This document shows, piece after piece, positions 16,067-24,253 of a stretch of 64,000 nucleotides of DNA (the first letter of the stretch is position 1; every line of letters starts with the position of its first letter). The translations under genes and the position numbers were made by a program. The notes under the pieces are model-generated. The model saw nothing but the letters and a program-made list of their open reading frames with translations. It was not told where the DNA came from and searched no databases. This DNA comes from Phormidium tenue FACHB-1052. Its GTDB lineage: Bacteria > Cyanobacteriota > Cyanobacteriia > Phormidesmidales > Phormidesmidaceae. The stretch is from assembly GCF_014696675.1 (NCBI RefSeq), contig NZ_JACJQN010000010.1:124001-188000 (forward strand), written 5' to 3'.

Positions 16067-16959
16067 TGTCTTGAAGATTGTAGAATGTGCGAGAGTAGCT
16101 TATGTGTTGCAAACTGCTCGAATGTAGTTGATGTAGCAGCTTCAGGTGTTCGGACTGTCGCATAGATGCCGTCAGGATTGCCAAGAGCATTGAACAAATT
16201 CCCTAGCTCTCGTTGTACATCAGGAGTTACCTCAGTTAATGCAAGTTGCTGCTGAATTGATTCAATGGTTACTTGAACATACTTGATTGGACGATCAAGT
16301 ACCCGTGAGAGAACCGCAATGATTTCAGACAGCGTTAAATTTTCTGGTCCCATCAAATTGTGTGTCCATTGTCCTGCCCAGTGTGTGTCAAGCAAATATT
16401 TTGCAGCTTCATCCCCGATGTCGTCTGTACTAATCCAAGGAATATCATGGTCACTGGCATAGGGAAAGTAAACAGTGTGGTCTCGCTGAATAAACTGGAC
16501 TTGCTCTAGAAAATTCTCCATGAAATAGCCAGGACGTAGGTGCAGCACATTTGAGCAAGCTTGGTTGAAGATCGATTCAACGCTTCCAATGAATGTAACT
16601 GTTCCTAAATGTGGTCCTGCACCTGCACCTAGGCTAGAAATGTTGACCACTCGTTCAATGCGGTTTTCGCGCACGGCTTTAGCCCCGCTCATTGCCGTCT
16701 GAATGTACCAGTCGCCTAAGCTAATTGCGTCCATTTTGGGTGGAGTCAGCCAAAACAAAGCATCTGCATTCTGCGTCGCCTCGATCAATCCTTGGGTATC
16801 ATCGCTGCTGATAGGCTTAGCGATCGCACCTTGAACGACTAAATCGGCTAACTTCTCTGGCTGTCGTGTGAGCAGAATGGTTTCAGCTCCAGCCTGGACG
16901 ACTTTCTCTGCGGTGCGTCGTCCAATGTTGCCGGAAGCGGCAGCAATCACAATCTTCAT
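16063..16959 (-). CDS. NmrA-type NAD(P)-binding protein
   Basis: This atypical SDR has the NmrA/azoreductase-like Rossmann start MKIVIAAASGNIGRRTAEKV. It includes VQGAIAKPISSDD, LFWLTPP, VVNISSLGAG and LRPGYFMENFLEQ, the usual NmrA substrate-side loop. No classical YxxxK is evident. I chose ATG 16959 because GGAGTAAAG precedes it; the open frame extends to 16983 but would overlap the upstream gene. The SnoaL-like gene ends 4 bases upstream, so the two form an operon. Likely role: NAD(P)H-dependent redox sensing or reduction of a small molecule; the substrate is unknown. Confidence 0.85.
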   Translation of the reverse strand: MKIVIAAASGNIGRRTAEKVVQAGAETILLTRQPEKLADLVVQGAIAKPISSDDTQGLIEATQNADALFWLTPPKMDAISLGDWYIQTAMSGAKAVRENRIERVVNISSLGAGAGPHLGTVTFIGSVESIFNQACSNVLHLRPGYFMENFLEQVQFIQRDHTVYFPYASDHDIPWISTDDIGDEAAKYLLDTHWAGQWTHNLMGPENLTLSEIIAVLSRVLDRPIKYVQVTIESIQQQLALTEVTPDVQRELGNLFNALGNPDGIYATVRTPEAATSTTFEQFATHKLLSHILQSSRQ

Positions 16960-16963
16960 ATCT

Positions 16964-17422
16964 TTACTCCGTACGATCGACATTAAAAGATTGGCTCAAA
17001 TGTTCTGTGCTACCCCATGCCTCAAGCGCGGGCATTGGATTCCAATATTCGCGATAGTGAATGATCATGCCTTCCCTAATTTCCAGTCGCATCACGTAAT
17101 CTTGTTGATAGTGACGACCCGTGGAAACAATGTCGGCTTCTCCATGAACCTCAGCCAATACAACATTCGGGTTTGATGTTGGGTAAACCTGAATGTTGCT
17201 AAACACCAAGTTTTGCATTTGTGCTGGTACGTCTTTCATGTAGTTGTAGAGGGCTTCTTTGCCTTCTAGTCGTCCTGGTGTCGTGGAAGCATACGGGAAT
17301 TCAATCACTGCATTTTCGACAAACAGGTCTAGCCAAGCTTGAACATCCTTGCCCACAACCGATAAAAGAGCGGTCAATACTTGAGTAGCCGTCTGTTGCT
17401 CTTGATCCGGTGTTAACTGCAT
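16964..17422 (-). CDS. SnoaL-like (NTF2 fold) protein
   Basis: This ~152-aa protein follows the limonene-epoxide-hydrolase/SnoaL pattern: LLSVVGKDVQAWLDLFVENAVIEFPYAS, GRLEGKEALYNYMKDVP, VLAEVHGEADIVSTGRHYQQDYVMRLEIREGMIIHYREYWNP. The YREYWNP ending is typical. ATG 17422 follows AAGGAGAACCC, better than the upstream in-frame ATG at 17455. It heads an operon with the NmrA gene 4 bases downstream. Such pairs occur in many stress or detoxification clusters. A direct-repeat box (17470-17506) lies about 50-85 bases upstream. Confidence 0.82.
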   Translation of the reverse strand: MQLTPDQEQQTATQVLTALLSVVGKDVQAWLDLFVENAVIEFPYASTTPGRLEGKEALYNYMKDVPAQMQNLVFSNIQVYPTSNPNVVLAEVHGEADIVSTGRHYQQDYVMRLEIREGMIIHYREYWNPMPALEAWGSTEHLSQSFNVDRTE

Positions 17423-17469
17423 TGGGTTCTCCTTAATCTCATCATTGAGGTGCATTTCCTCTTGCTGCT

Positions 17470-17506
17470 TTCCCTCGGATTTTTAGGGTGAATTGTCAGA
17501 TTCTTG
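17470..17506 (-). promoter_or_regulatory. direct-repeat box C, candidate AraC-family site
   Basis: Minus-strand AAGAATCTGACAATTCACCC is followed by TAAAAATCCGAGGGAAA, a 22-bp-period pair matching box D at 19431 almost exactly. The distal part overlaps the last codons of the hydrolase gene 17496-18392. It faces the SnoaL-NmrA operon. Confidence 0.5.
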
Positions 17507-18392
17507 TGCAATCACCTTCAAGACGCAGCGTGGAACCGATCGCGTTGTCGAGGAACGTGCGGATCAACGCTGCCACCTCTTCCGCATGGGTCTCCAGCGC
17601 GAAATGTCCGGCATCGAGCAGATGAATCTCTGCATCCGGGAGATCGCGTTGATAAGCAGCAGCACCAGCGGGCAGAAATGCCGGATCATGACGACCCCAG
17701 ACGGCGAGAAACGGCGGACGGTGCTCACGAAAGTAGGACTGGAAGGCTGGATAGAGCGCGACGTTGCTGCGGTAATCGAGGATCAGATCGAGCTGGATCT
17801 CCTCCGCGTCTGGCCGCCCCATGTAGGCGATGTCGAGTTCGTAGCCGTCGGGTGACAAAAGGGTTGGATCGGCTCCGGTCCCATACTGCCAATTCCGGAT
17901 TGTGTCCGGCGCGAGCGAGGGTCGGCAGGCTTCCCGGTTTGCTGCGCTCGGTTCGCGCCAATAGGTCTCCCACGAACCCCATTCATCACTAAAACCTTCA
18001 AGATAGGCATTGCCGTTCTGCGAGACGATTGCGGATATCCTTTCAGGGTGGCGTATTGCCAGACGCAGACCCACTGGCGCACCGTAGTCGAAAATGTAGA
18101 GCACGTAACGATCGAGCGACAAAGCATTGACGAAGCTCTCAATCACGTCGGCAAGATGGTCGAAGCTGTAGTCGAAGGCCCCACGTGGCGGTGCCTTGGT
18201 CTGTCCGAAACCAGGCAGATCTGGCGCAACGAGCCGAAAGCGATCGGCAAGGAGAGGGATAAGGTTGCGGAACATGTGGCTAGCAGTTGGAAAGCCGTGC
18301 AACAGCAGTATCACTGGCGCGTCGCTTGCCCCCGCCTCGCGGTAAAACACTTCGACATCACCGACCTGTCGAAACCCATAGCGTATTTTCAT
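17496..18392 (-). CDS. alpha/beta hydrolase, haloalkane dehalogenase/epoxide hydrolase-like
   Basis: The 298-aa protein has the oxyanion-hole motif LLHGFPTASHMFRN (about 30-43) and LVAPDLPGFGQT. Its nucleophile elbow is YIFDYGAPVGLRLA, with Asp as nucleophile, and the late catalytic His is in LLDAGHFALE. Aspartate instead of serine at the elbow points to haloalkane dehalogenases, epoxide hydrolases or fluoroacetate dehalogenases. The middle segment (WETYWREPS, cap domain) differs from DhaA, so the substrate is open. GC is high and codon use more proteobacterial-looking than in the flanking genes, hinting at separate acquisition. Confidence 0.85.
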   Translation of the reverse strand: MKIRYGFRQVGDVEVFYREAGASDAPVILLLHGFPTASHMFRNLIPLLADRFRLVAPDLPGFGQTKAPPRGAFDYSFDHLADVIESFVNALSLDRYVLYIFDYGAPVGLRLAIRHPERISAIVSQNGNAYLEGFSDEWGSWETYWREPSAANREACRPSLAPDTIRNWQYGTGADPTLLSPDGYELDIAYMGRPDAEEIQLDLILDYRSNVALYPAFQSYFREHRPPFLAVWGRHDPAFLPAGAAAYQRDLPDAEIHLLDAGHFALETHAEEVAALIRTFLDNAIGSTLRLEGDCTRI

Positions 18393-18440
18393 CGTACAAT
18401 TCTCTTTTTTGATTTTCTTCCAACTGAACTTCGACGTTCA

Positions 18441-18489
18441 AAATTGGCGATCACAGGCCACCCTTCGCATACCTTGTGATCGCCAATTT
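18441..18489. terminator. 15-bp perfect inverted repeat between hydrolase genes
   Basis: AAATTGGCGATCACA (18441-18455) pairs exactly with 18475-18489 around a 19-nt loop. On the minus strand it follows the hydrolase at 18521 by about 30 bases and runs into TTTTGAA, so it may end that transcript. It contains a HIP1-like GCGATC core. Confidence 0.55.
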
Positions 18490-18520
18490 ATAGCGATTCA
18501 GAAATGCGGCAGACCACTGA

Positions 18521-19357
18521 CTATTTCTGCTGAAGAAAGTCCAGCAACATGGGATTGACCTGATCAGCGTGAGTCCAGTTGATGGCGTGCGGCCCGCCAG
18601 GAATAATTTCAAGCTGACTGTTTTTAATCAGTTTCGGGAGTCTTGCGGCGGTAGATTCAAATGGCAAAATGCGATCGGCATCGCCATGAATGATTAGGGT
18701 AGGTATATCAATCCGGGGCAGATCATCGCGGAAATCGGTGAGCCAGGACGGGACACAATCCAAGGTTCCTTTAGCAGAAGCCCCGGCTGCTACATTCCAG
18801 CAGGCTTGAATGGCATAGTTGCTGATGCGTTCGCCAAGCAGCACATCCACATTAAAAAATTCTCTGAAAAACTCAGAAAAGTAAGCGGGACGGTCTTTAA
18901 CGATCGCTTGCATAATGCCATCGAAAACGCTCTGGTCAACGCCTTCAGGATTATCAGCGGTCTTCAGCAGGAAGGGCGGCACTGGAGCCATCAGCACGGC
19001 TTTTTGCACCCGCTTTGAGCCGTATTTGCCAAGATAGCGCGTGACTTCGCCGGTTCCCATAGAGAACCCAACCAGCACAGCATCATGCAAGTCAAGTTTG
19101 GTCATCAGCGTGTTCAAATCGGCTGCAAAGGTATCGTAGTCATAGCCCAACGAGGGTTGGCTAGACGCACCAAATCCTCGGCGATCGTAGGTAATCACTC
19201 GATACCCCGCATTTAGCAGCACCAAGACCTGCTTTTCCCAGGAATGGCCGTTGAGGGGAAATCCATGAATGAGAACAATGGGTTGACCGGCCCCAAGATC
19301 TTCGTAATAGATATCAATGGTTGCAGAATTTTCTTGACCAACAGTCACGTAAGGCAT
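18521..19357 (-). CDS. alpha/beta hydrolase, non-heme chloroperoxidase-like
   Basis: This 278-aa protein resembles cofactor-free haloperoxidases/arylesterases. It has VLIHGFPLNGHSWEKQ (oxyanion hole), ITYDRRGFGASSQPS, the serine elbow VGFSMGTGEVTRYLG, IIHGDADRILPFE (Asp) and GGPHAINWTH (His). The GFSMGTGEVxRY and YDRRGFGxSS signatures are specific to this group. It can be an esterase or perhydrolase; the native substrate is unknown. AGGAGGTCA precedes ATG 19357. The direct-repeat box D lies 75-115 bases upstream, between this gene and an AraC regulator gene transcribed in the same direction, so AraC control is likely. Confidence 0.9.
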   Translation of the reverse strand: MPYVTVGQENSATIDIYYEDLGAGQPIVLIHGFPLNGHSWEKQVLVLLNAGYRVITYDRRGFGASSQPSLGYDYDTFAADLNTLMTKLDLHDAVLVGFSMGTGEVTRYLGKYGSKRVQKAVLMAPVPPFLLKTADNPEGVDQSVFDGIMQAIVKDRPAYFSEFFREFFNVDVLLGERISNYAIQACWNVAAGASAKGTLDCVPSWLTDFRDDLPRIDIPTLIIHGDADRILPFESTAARLPKLIKNSQLEIIPGGPHAINWTHADQVNPMLLDFLQQK

Positions 19358-19430
19358 ATTGACCTCCTAATGAACATTGCAAAATGTTCTTATCTGATTT
19401 AACCGAAGTATAGTGAGTTCTAATGCTCGG

Positions 19431-19470
19431 TTTCTTTCAGATTCTTAGGGTGAATTGTCAGATTCTTAAG
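19431..19470 (-). promoter_or_regulatory. direct-repeat box D, candidate AraC-family site
   Basis: On the minus strand TTAAGAATCTGAC and CTAAGAATCTGAAAG recur with a 22-bp period, about two helix turns, as expected for an AraC-family dimer site. It starts 3 bases after the araC-like stop codon. A TATACT hexamer on the same strand lies about 20 bases further downstream (near 19410), a plausible -10 for the hydrolase gene at 19357. Confidence 0.55.
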
Positions 19471-19473
19471 GTG

Positions 19474-20382
19474 TTAGCGAACCTGTTTCGGTGTTACTCC
19501 GGTGAGTCGCTTAAACTGTTGCGTCAGATGGCTTTGACTGGAGAAGCCGACTTGTAGAGCGATGTCGGCGATCGCCAAATCTGTTCCCTTCAACATAACT
19601 TCTGCCCGTTCCACTCGCTGTTTGATCACATACTGATGCGGCGAAATCCCCATTACTTTCTTAAACAAGCTTGCAAAGTAAGTCGGGCTGATATTGACGA
19701 CGCTTGCCAGTTCAGCCAAGGATAAATCTCGATTTAAGTGAGCGTGGATGTAATCGATCGCCTGCTGCAACTGGGCATGAGTTAAGCGGTTGTTCGGTGA
19801 TACAATCGGTTTCGCTAGGGTCGAATAGCGGCGTAGTAAATGAATCACTAAAGCCTGAGTGAGTGATTCGATATATAACTGCCCCATCATCCCGCCCGAT
19901 TTCAACTCAGCGAACATTAGCATGCCAATCTGATGCAGTTGCAAATCTTGCTGACCAAAACAAGGCACGAGTTCAGACCGTTTTGAATCAACTTCAGAAA
20001 CTTCAGCAACTTGTTGAATCAATTCCGGTTTTAAGCAAATGTGCAACGGAGCACAAATGACGTCACTCATATCGGGTGCTTGACACCAATAGCTCGGTTG
20101 TCCAGCTGGAACCAGAAGGCTGTCCCCTTTGTGGAGAGTTGATTCATGCAGGCGATCGTCGCGTTTTTGAACTAAAGGTGCAGAATCTCCCGTGTGGAAG
20201 TAGAGCCAGTGATCAGATAAAGCAGGGAGTTCCATTTCAAACGATGAAGCAGGGCTTTGACACTGCTCCACCAAAATGCCATTCCAGTCCATTTGGCGAC
20301 TGGAGAACATCAGCGTTTTGTTCCACTGGTGGCTGAGTTCGAGCGAGTTGAGCTGGTTGCTGGCCATGGAGCTTGCTCTCAC
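19474..20382 (-). CDS. AraC family transcriptional regulator (copy 1)
   Basis: The 302-aa protein has an N-terminal cupin-like sensor half (about 1-190) and a C-terminal AraC domain (about 205-302) with two HTH units. The first contains LSLAELASVVNISPTYFASLFKK and the second IADIALQVGFSSQSHLTQQFKRLTGVTPKQVR. It is closely similar along its whole length to the protein at 30128, so the two arose by duplication. The annotated frame begins with GTG; ATG 20367 (MASNQLN) is an alternative. It is followed on the same strand by box D and a chloroperoxidase-like hydrolase, its probable target. Confidence 0.93.
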   Translation of the reverse strand: MRASSMASNQLNSLELSHQWNKTLMFSSRQMDWNGILVEQCQSPASSFEMELPALSDHWLYFHTGDSAPLVQKRDDRLHESTLHKGDSLLVPAGQPSYWCQAPDMSDVICAPLHICLKPELIQQVAEVSEVDSKRSELVPCFGQQDLQLHQIGMLMFAELKSGGMMGQLYIESLTQALVIHLLRRYSTLAKPIVSPNNRLTHAQLQQAIDYIHAHLNRDLSLAELASVVNISPTYFASLFKKVMGISPHQYVIKQRVERAEVMLKGTDLAIADIALQVGFSSQSHLTQQFKRLTGVTPKQVR

Positions 20383-20546
20383 CGATTTCTTGCAGTCACA
20401 AAAATTAAAATTTTTCTAAATCAACTATGGCACAAAAAAGCGTTTGCCAATCAGGGAGCCAAGATAGCAACCAAAACGTTAGACCATAGGCTAGCGATCA
20501 ATACTTCTCTCCTTAGACAGACTGTTTCAACTCAGTCAGGAGCCGA

Positions 20547-20615
20547 TCATCCAGCAAAAATGTTCCCGTCTGCTACCTCTACGCTATCAATTTTATCAGC
20601 TTGTACTTGTAAATG
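20547..20615 (-). pseudogene. tail remnant of the 67-aa MTHSIS protein gene
   Basis: Minus-strand codons read VQADKIDSVEVADGNIFAG-stop, matching the ends of the proteins at 14651 and 31194. The start and middle of the gene are missing. Its position upstream of the AraC gene is the same as in the intact unit at 30-31 kb. The rest of the 20383-20750 interval shows no gene. Confidence 0.65.
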
Positions 20616-20750
20616 AGGCTTTTAGCCACGTCTGCATCGCCCGAAAGCTAATGCACACCTTAGATACAATTTTCTTGCGCTTACCCTGGGATAGCTTTAT
20701 TGTTCTCTGATATCTAAATCTCTCCTGTGCATATCCGATGAAATTTGGCC

Positions 20751-21362
20751 CTACCGGGGTTGATGACGCAACAACCATTGTAGGCAAATTCCGGTAACGA
20801 TGCCGTAGCCCAGCCAACCTGATCCATAGCTCAATGCTGTCAGGAATGGTGCTGGTAGTAGCCCCGGCTGCAAAATATATGCGATAGTCGAACTGCCCGC
20901 CCCTGCTAGTGCACCTCCTAAAGCGCTGACCAGAATCCACCAATGCGCTTTACGGACAAATCGTCTCAAAATCGGAAATTGAGTCGCGCCAAGAATAGCC
21001 AGTACAATCAGCTGCTTGACCAAATTCATCCAAAATACATACCATAGGCCAAGCATATTTAGGAATTGAATAAGTGGATCAAGGGTTACGTTAGGACTCA
21101 CCAGCAATAACCCAAAAGTCCATCCTAGTGCGCTAACCACTATCCACCAAAAGGCTTTAGGAATGTACTGGCGCAAAACGAGCCATTGGGCTGTGCCAAT
21201 CAATAAACCTGTAAAAAATACGGTTGCTACAAACTGAAAACCTGATGCTTCCAGTGCTCCGACGATCGCCCCCGCAATTGTGGTAGCCAATGTCCACCAG
21301 AGCCACAGTCTAGGCGCGACCGCCAACTGTCGTGTTTCATCTTGTTTTTCATGCTGCATCAT
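20751..21362 (-). CDS. membrane protein with internal duplication, unknown
   Basis: This ~203-aa protein has about five to six hydrophobic segments. It contains an internal repeat: IGTAQWLVLRQYIPKAFWWIVVSALGW resembles LGATQFPILRRFVRKAHWWILVSALGG. Proteins with this [A/T]QxxxLRxxxxxAxWW repeat are widespread in cyanobacteria and have no assigned function. ATG 21362 with AGGG upstream is preferred over the longest frame (21389). It lies between an AraC gene and an NmrA-type gene but has its own upstream region. Confidence 0.72.
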   Translation of the reverse strand: MMQHEKQDETRQLAVAPRLWLWWTLATTIAGAIVGALEASGFQFVATVFFTGLLIGTAQWLVLRQYIPKAFWWIVVSALGWTFGLLLVSPNVTLDPLIQFLNMLGLWYVFWMNLVKQLIVLAILGATQFPILRRFVRKAHWWILVSALGGALAGAGSSTIAYILQPGLLPAPFLTALSYGSGWLGYGIVTGICLQWLLRHQPR

Positions 21363-21431
21363 AATGCTCACCCTAGAGTTGCACTTCAACTCTATATCTG
21401 TACTATTTGGCCTAGGCTGATTGGGCTGCGT

Positions 21432-22295
21432 CTAGCCAAACATTGCTGCGTAGTCACAGGCGAATGTCTTAAAACTGCGCGGCTCTTTACCAATTGCGTC
21501 CTGTATATCAGACGAAACCGCTGCTGCCTCATTGCGTCGGTAGTGCGCGTAATCCTCAATCAGCCCGTCTGCTTGCCAAACTAGCATCCCAAGGTTGAGC
21601 AGTTGATCGCGCATTACTTCAGATGAAATATCGACGAATGCAATCTGACGATTGAGTGCAGCCGAGAGTTGTTCTGCCATCTCAGCATGAGTCAATGCCT
21701 GTGGCCCGGTGAGGTTATAAATCTTTCCCTCATGCCCTATTTCTGTTAGAGAAACTACTGCAACGTCTGCAATATCGCGCACGTCTACCACGCTGACCTT
21801 TGCATCGCCGATCGCTGCATAAAAGGCGCTTTGGCTCGTGATTGTCGATTTAAAGTTTAATAAGCCCTGCATAAAGAGGTTGGGGCGCAGAAACGTGTAC
21901 GTCATTCCTGATGCTTGAATTGCCGCTTCGACTGCGGCATGGTAACGCAAAAAGCGCACGGGCGAATGGGCATCGGCTGCAAATTGCGATAATTTGACGA
22001 TATGCTTGACACCACTCTGACGAGCCGCATCAACAAACGCAAGTTGTTGGGCTTCTGCGTGTTCTGTAGAGTTCGTTAAGAGAAAGGCACGGTCTACTTC
22101 AGTCAGCGCCTCCAACAGTGTCTCAGGGCGATCAAAGTTCCCCTCCACCACTTCGACATTCGGGAGTGCAATCTTCTTTATTCGATCATGGTTACGAACC
22201 ATGGCGCGGACTTGCACGTTCTGTGCTGCGAGTCGTTTGACAATCTCTGTACCGTTGCTTCCAGTTGCACCAGTTACTAAAATCTTCTGGTTCAT
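21432..22295 (-). CDS. NmrA-like SDR oxidoreductase
   Basis: This 287-aa atypical SDR starts MNQKILVTGATGSNGTEIVKRL (NAD(P)-binding glycine motif). It has VEVVEGNFDRPETLLEAL, HIVKLSQFAA and TFLRPNLFMQGLLN, and ends with a helical LGMLVWQADGLIEDYAHYRR segment, as in quinone-oxidoreductase-2/NmrA-like proteins. AGGAGG lies 8 bases before ATG 22295, which fixes the start well inside the longer frame. It probably reduces a quinone or carbonyl compound, or acts as a redox sensor; the substrate is unknown. It is one of three NmrA-type genes in this accessory region. Confidence 0.87.
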   Translation of the reverse strand: MNQKILVTGATGSNGTEIVKRLAAQNVQVRAMVRNHDRIKKIALPNVEVVEGNFDRPETLLEALTEVDRAFLLTNSTEHAEAQQLAFVDAARQSGVKHIVKLSQFAADAHSPVRFLRYHAAVEAAIQASGMTYTFLRPNLFMQGLLNFKSTITSQSAFYAAIGDAKVSVVDVRDIADVAVVSLTEIGHEGKIYNLTGPQALTHAEMAEQLSAALNRQIAFVDISSEVMRDQLLNLGMLVWQADGLIEDYAHYRRNEAAAVSSDIQDAIGKEPRSFKTFACDYAAMFG

Positions 22296-22333
22296 TGGAA
22301 ACCTCCTGATAGGGTGTTGTAGTCTGATTGACT

Positions 22334-22432
22334 GACAAAAGTTCTGCTGTAGGTTGGTGTAGAGCGAAGCGTAACCCAACACCAGCAACCGTTTTGTTGA
22401 GTTACGCTGGCGCTAACCCAACCTACAACAGC
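22334..22432. repeat. TAGGTTGGGTTA-family palindromic repeat
   Basis: CTGTAGGTTG...GCGTAACCCAAC is mirrored by GTTGAGTTACGC...CTAACCCAACCTACAACAG, giving a long imperfect hairpin. A second member of this family is at 48780-48865. This is a common cyanobacterial dispersed intergenic repeat. Confidence 0.65.
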
Positions 22433-22560
22433 TTAAAGGTTTCAAGGGTTTTGTCAGGCAACTAGGTGTTGTAGTAAGCTTTGACTAAAAAAGCGAGGCC
22501 TCAAGGACTCGAATTAACGTTTTGTGCAGGCATATTGCTCGGCATCATCCGATTTAGACC

Positions 22561-22932
22561 CTAATGTTCAGAATTCACTTGCCTTATAATCACAATGTTT
22601 TCAGCAAACAGTAAAACACCTATTAGCCATGGAAGCACCTGTAAAATGGCTTCCGCTGTCCAGTTCTGACTCTGAACCTGCCAGATCATCCAAATAATTG
22701 TGAATCCAATCACCAACGAGGATAGGATGATCGATGAATTGCGGCGGCGATAGAAGCTGCTTGTCCTCTCTCGCAAAAATGGATTGAAAATACAAGCGAT
22801 GTAGGACGCTCCTGCACTGATCAACAAGCTAGTTCGAAGACCCGAAGGCAGGTTTGGGTATCCAAACGCGATCGCCGTCAGACAGACTCCCAGAGCAAGA
22901 TACAGGAAAGTAAACAAGGTAGATCGTCTCAT
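22561..22932 (-). CDS. small membrane protein, four TM segments
   Basis: This 123-aa protein has four hydrophobic helices (LFTFLYLALGVCLTAIAFG; LLISAGASYIACIF; IILSSLVIGFTIIWMIW; VLPWLIGVLLFAENIVII) and few charged loops. No family was recognised. ATG 22932 has GGAGAAG upstream and is preferred over the longer frame (22989), which would overlap the preceding gene. The gene starts 21 bases after the 99-aa gene stop, so the two may be co-transcribed. Confidence 0.68.
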   Translation of the reverse strand: MRRSTLFTFLYLALGVCLTAIAFGYPNLPSGLRTSLLISAGASYIACIFNPFLRERTSSFYRRRNSSIILSSLVIGFTIIWMIWQVQSQNWTAEAILQVLPWLIGVLLFAENIVIIRQVNSEH

Positions 22933-22952
22933 TATTTCTTCTCCGGTGAAGC

Positions 22953-23252
22953 TTATTCTCTGTACCAAACACGCACACATTGAAAGCAATTGATTGCAAG
23001 CCCCTGACTGATCATCACTGGGTAGAAAGCATTACTGGTCTTCACTCCGTAGTCGCCATCACCGATGCCTTCGATGCGATCGGGTAAAACAACAGTTTCA
23101 ACATTGATTACCTGTATCGTTGTATTTTCGATCCACTGATTTGCAGCACTCACAACCTCCGAAAAAGATTCATACCCGGAAGGGCCACCGAAGGGTCCTC
23201 GTTCAGTAATTCGAGGCGCGAAATCTTTGTACTTAATCATTTGATTCACCAT
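22953..23252 (-). CDS. small protein of unknown function
   Basis: This 99-aa soluble protein has FSEVVSAANQWIENTTIQVINVETVVLPDRIEGIGDGDYG and ends GLAINCFQCVRVWYRE. It resembles small proteins found with stress-cluster genes, but I cannot name a family. A decayed copy of its last 17-20 codons is present at 35393-35455, showing that it too was duplicated in this region. Met5 (MIKYKDF) is an alternative start; no strong ribosome site precedes either. Confidence 0.6.
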   Translation of the reverse strand: MVNQMIKYKDFAPRITERGPFGGPSGYESFSEVVSAANQWIENTTIQVINVETVVLPDRIEGIGDGDYGVKTSNAFYPVMISQGLAINCFQCVRVWYRE

Positions 23253-23311
23253 CTAAAATTGTAGAGTTGACAATCGATTCAAGACACCATCATGATTTGG
23301 TTTGTTTAGCG

Positions 23312-23992
23312 CTACAACAACCATTGGGTCAGCGGAGGAACCAGGTAGCGAAGCGAGAACGCCTCCCAAATCGCGCCGATGATAAACAGTGGGAGCGTGG
23401 CCAGGCTCAGCCAACCGAGCTGTTTTAGCCCACGGACGTAACCCTGACGATGGTTCCGAGCACCGATGGTGGCGGGGCGAACCCAAGACCGACCAAGGAT
23501 GTATGCGCCAAACATCAAGAGGGCGTAAGCTTGCAATTCGATGAGTATCGTCAGCGAGTGCGGGATCAGTGCCACCGCCATAATCTCGGTAGACGGGGCC
23601 ATGGCTAGACCTAAAGTGAATGTCTTATACGCAAATATGGCGATGCCACTGAAGGGAACGATCAGCGAAGGGAGCACGATCCGCAGCGCGCCAGTCATGA
23701 CGTTGACTCCCAGGATAGTCAGCGAGAACAGCCAGGGGTTATTGAATAGCGATCGAACCAGATCCGCCGTTCCGTTATCTTCCAGGATGGCCGACTGAGT
23801 TGCGCCCAGACTGGGGAAGACCATCGCCGCTACCATCCCGGTGAAGACCAAGCCATACACAATGGCGTTGATGATGAGGTAGGCACGAAAATTGGCGCGA
23901 ATGATCTGGAAGGGTTTGCGAAGCAAGCGGATGTGTCTTGCTTCATGATTCGGGTGAATAAGGCGCTTTGTGGCAATCGCTTTGCGTGACAT
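23312..23992 (-). CDS. stage II sporulation protein M-like membrane protein
   Basis: This 226-aa protein with about five TM segments matches the SpoIIM/DUF95 pattern. A basic N-terminus is followed by a first TM helix, then NNPWLFSLTILGVNVMTGALRIVLPSLIVPFSGI, then IPHSLTILIELQAYALLMFGAYILGRSW, and finally PLFIIGAIWEAFSLRYL. In non-sporulating bacteria these proteins often accompany RDD-family proteins and membrane remodelling genes; an RDD protein is encoded 5 kb away. The function here is unknown. The upstream side is separated by 260 bases from the S15 hydrolase, with a RidA fragment between. Confidence 0.8.
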   Translation of the reverse strand: MSRKAIATKRLIHPNHEARHIRLLRKPFQIIRANFRAYLIINAIVYGLVFTGMVAAMVFPSLGATQSAILEDNGTADLVRSLFNNPWLFSLTILGVNVMTGALRIVLPSLIVPFSGIAIFAYKTFTLGLAMAPSTEIMAVALIPHSLTILIELQAYALLMFGAYILGRSWVRPATIGARNHRQGYVRGLKQLGWLSLATLPLFIIGAIWEAFSLRYLVPPLTQWLL

Positions 23993-24080
23993 GTTTTTAG
24001 CTCCTATTTTTGGTGATGGATGTAGTGATGATTAAGAGTGAGAACCGCCGCGTAGAGCAGCGTTGTTGTTGATGCAAAAC

Positions 24081-24214
24081 TCATGGGACAATTGCAGTCA
24101 TGCAGATTTCAATCTGCATCGTTGGCAGTCCAAGCGCCGCGACTCCATCTGTGTCCAAATTGGGGCGTGGTTGGGCATGTAGTGGAGACATAGCCTGACC
24201 ACTGCATCGTTAGC
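24081..24214 (-). pseudogene. 3' fragment of a second RidA-family gene
   Basis: The minus strand reads EANDAVVRLCLHYMPNHAPIWTQ and, after a one-base shift, GVAALGLPTMQIEICMTAIVP-stop. This is the C-terminal third of the RidA copy at 13903-14045, and the DNA stays similar over about 150 bases including the sequence past the stop. It lacks a start and carries a frameshift, so it is a remnant. It sits between the S15 hydrolase and the SpoIIM-like gene. Confidence 0.8.
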
Positions 24215-24253
24215 CTCCGCGTGCATACAGCAAGATCCAGCAGAGGATGTGGG

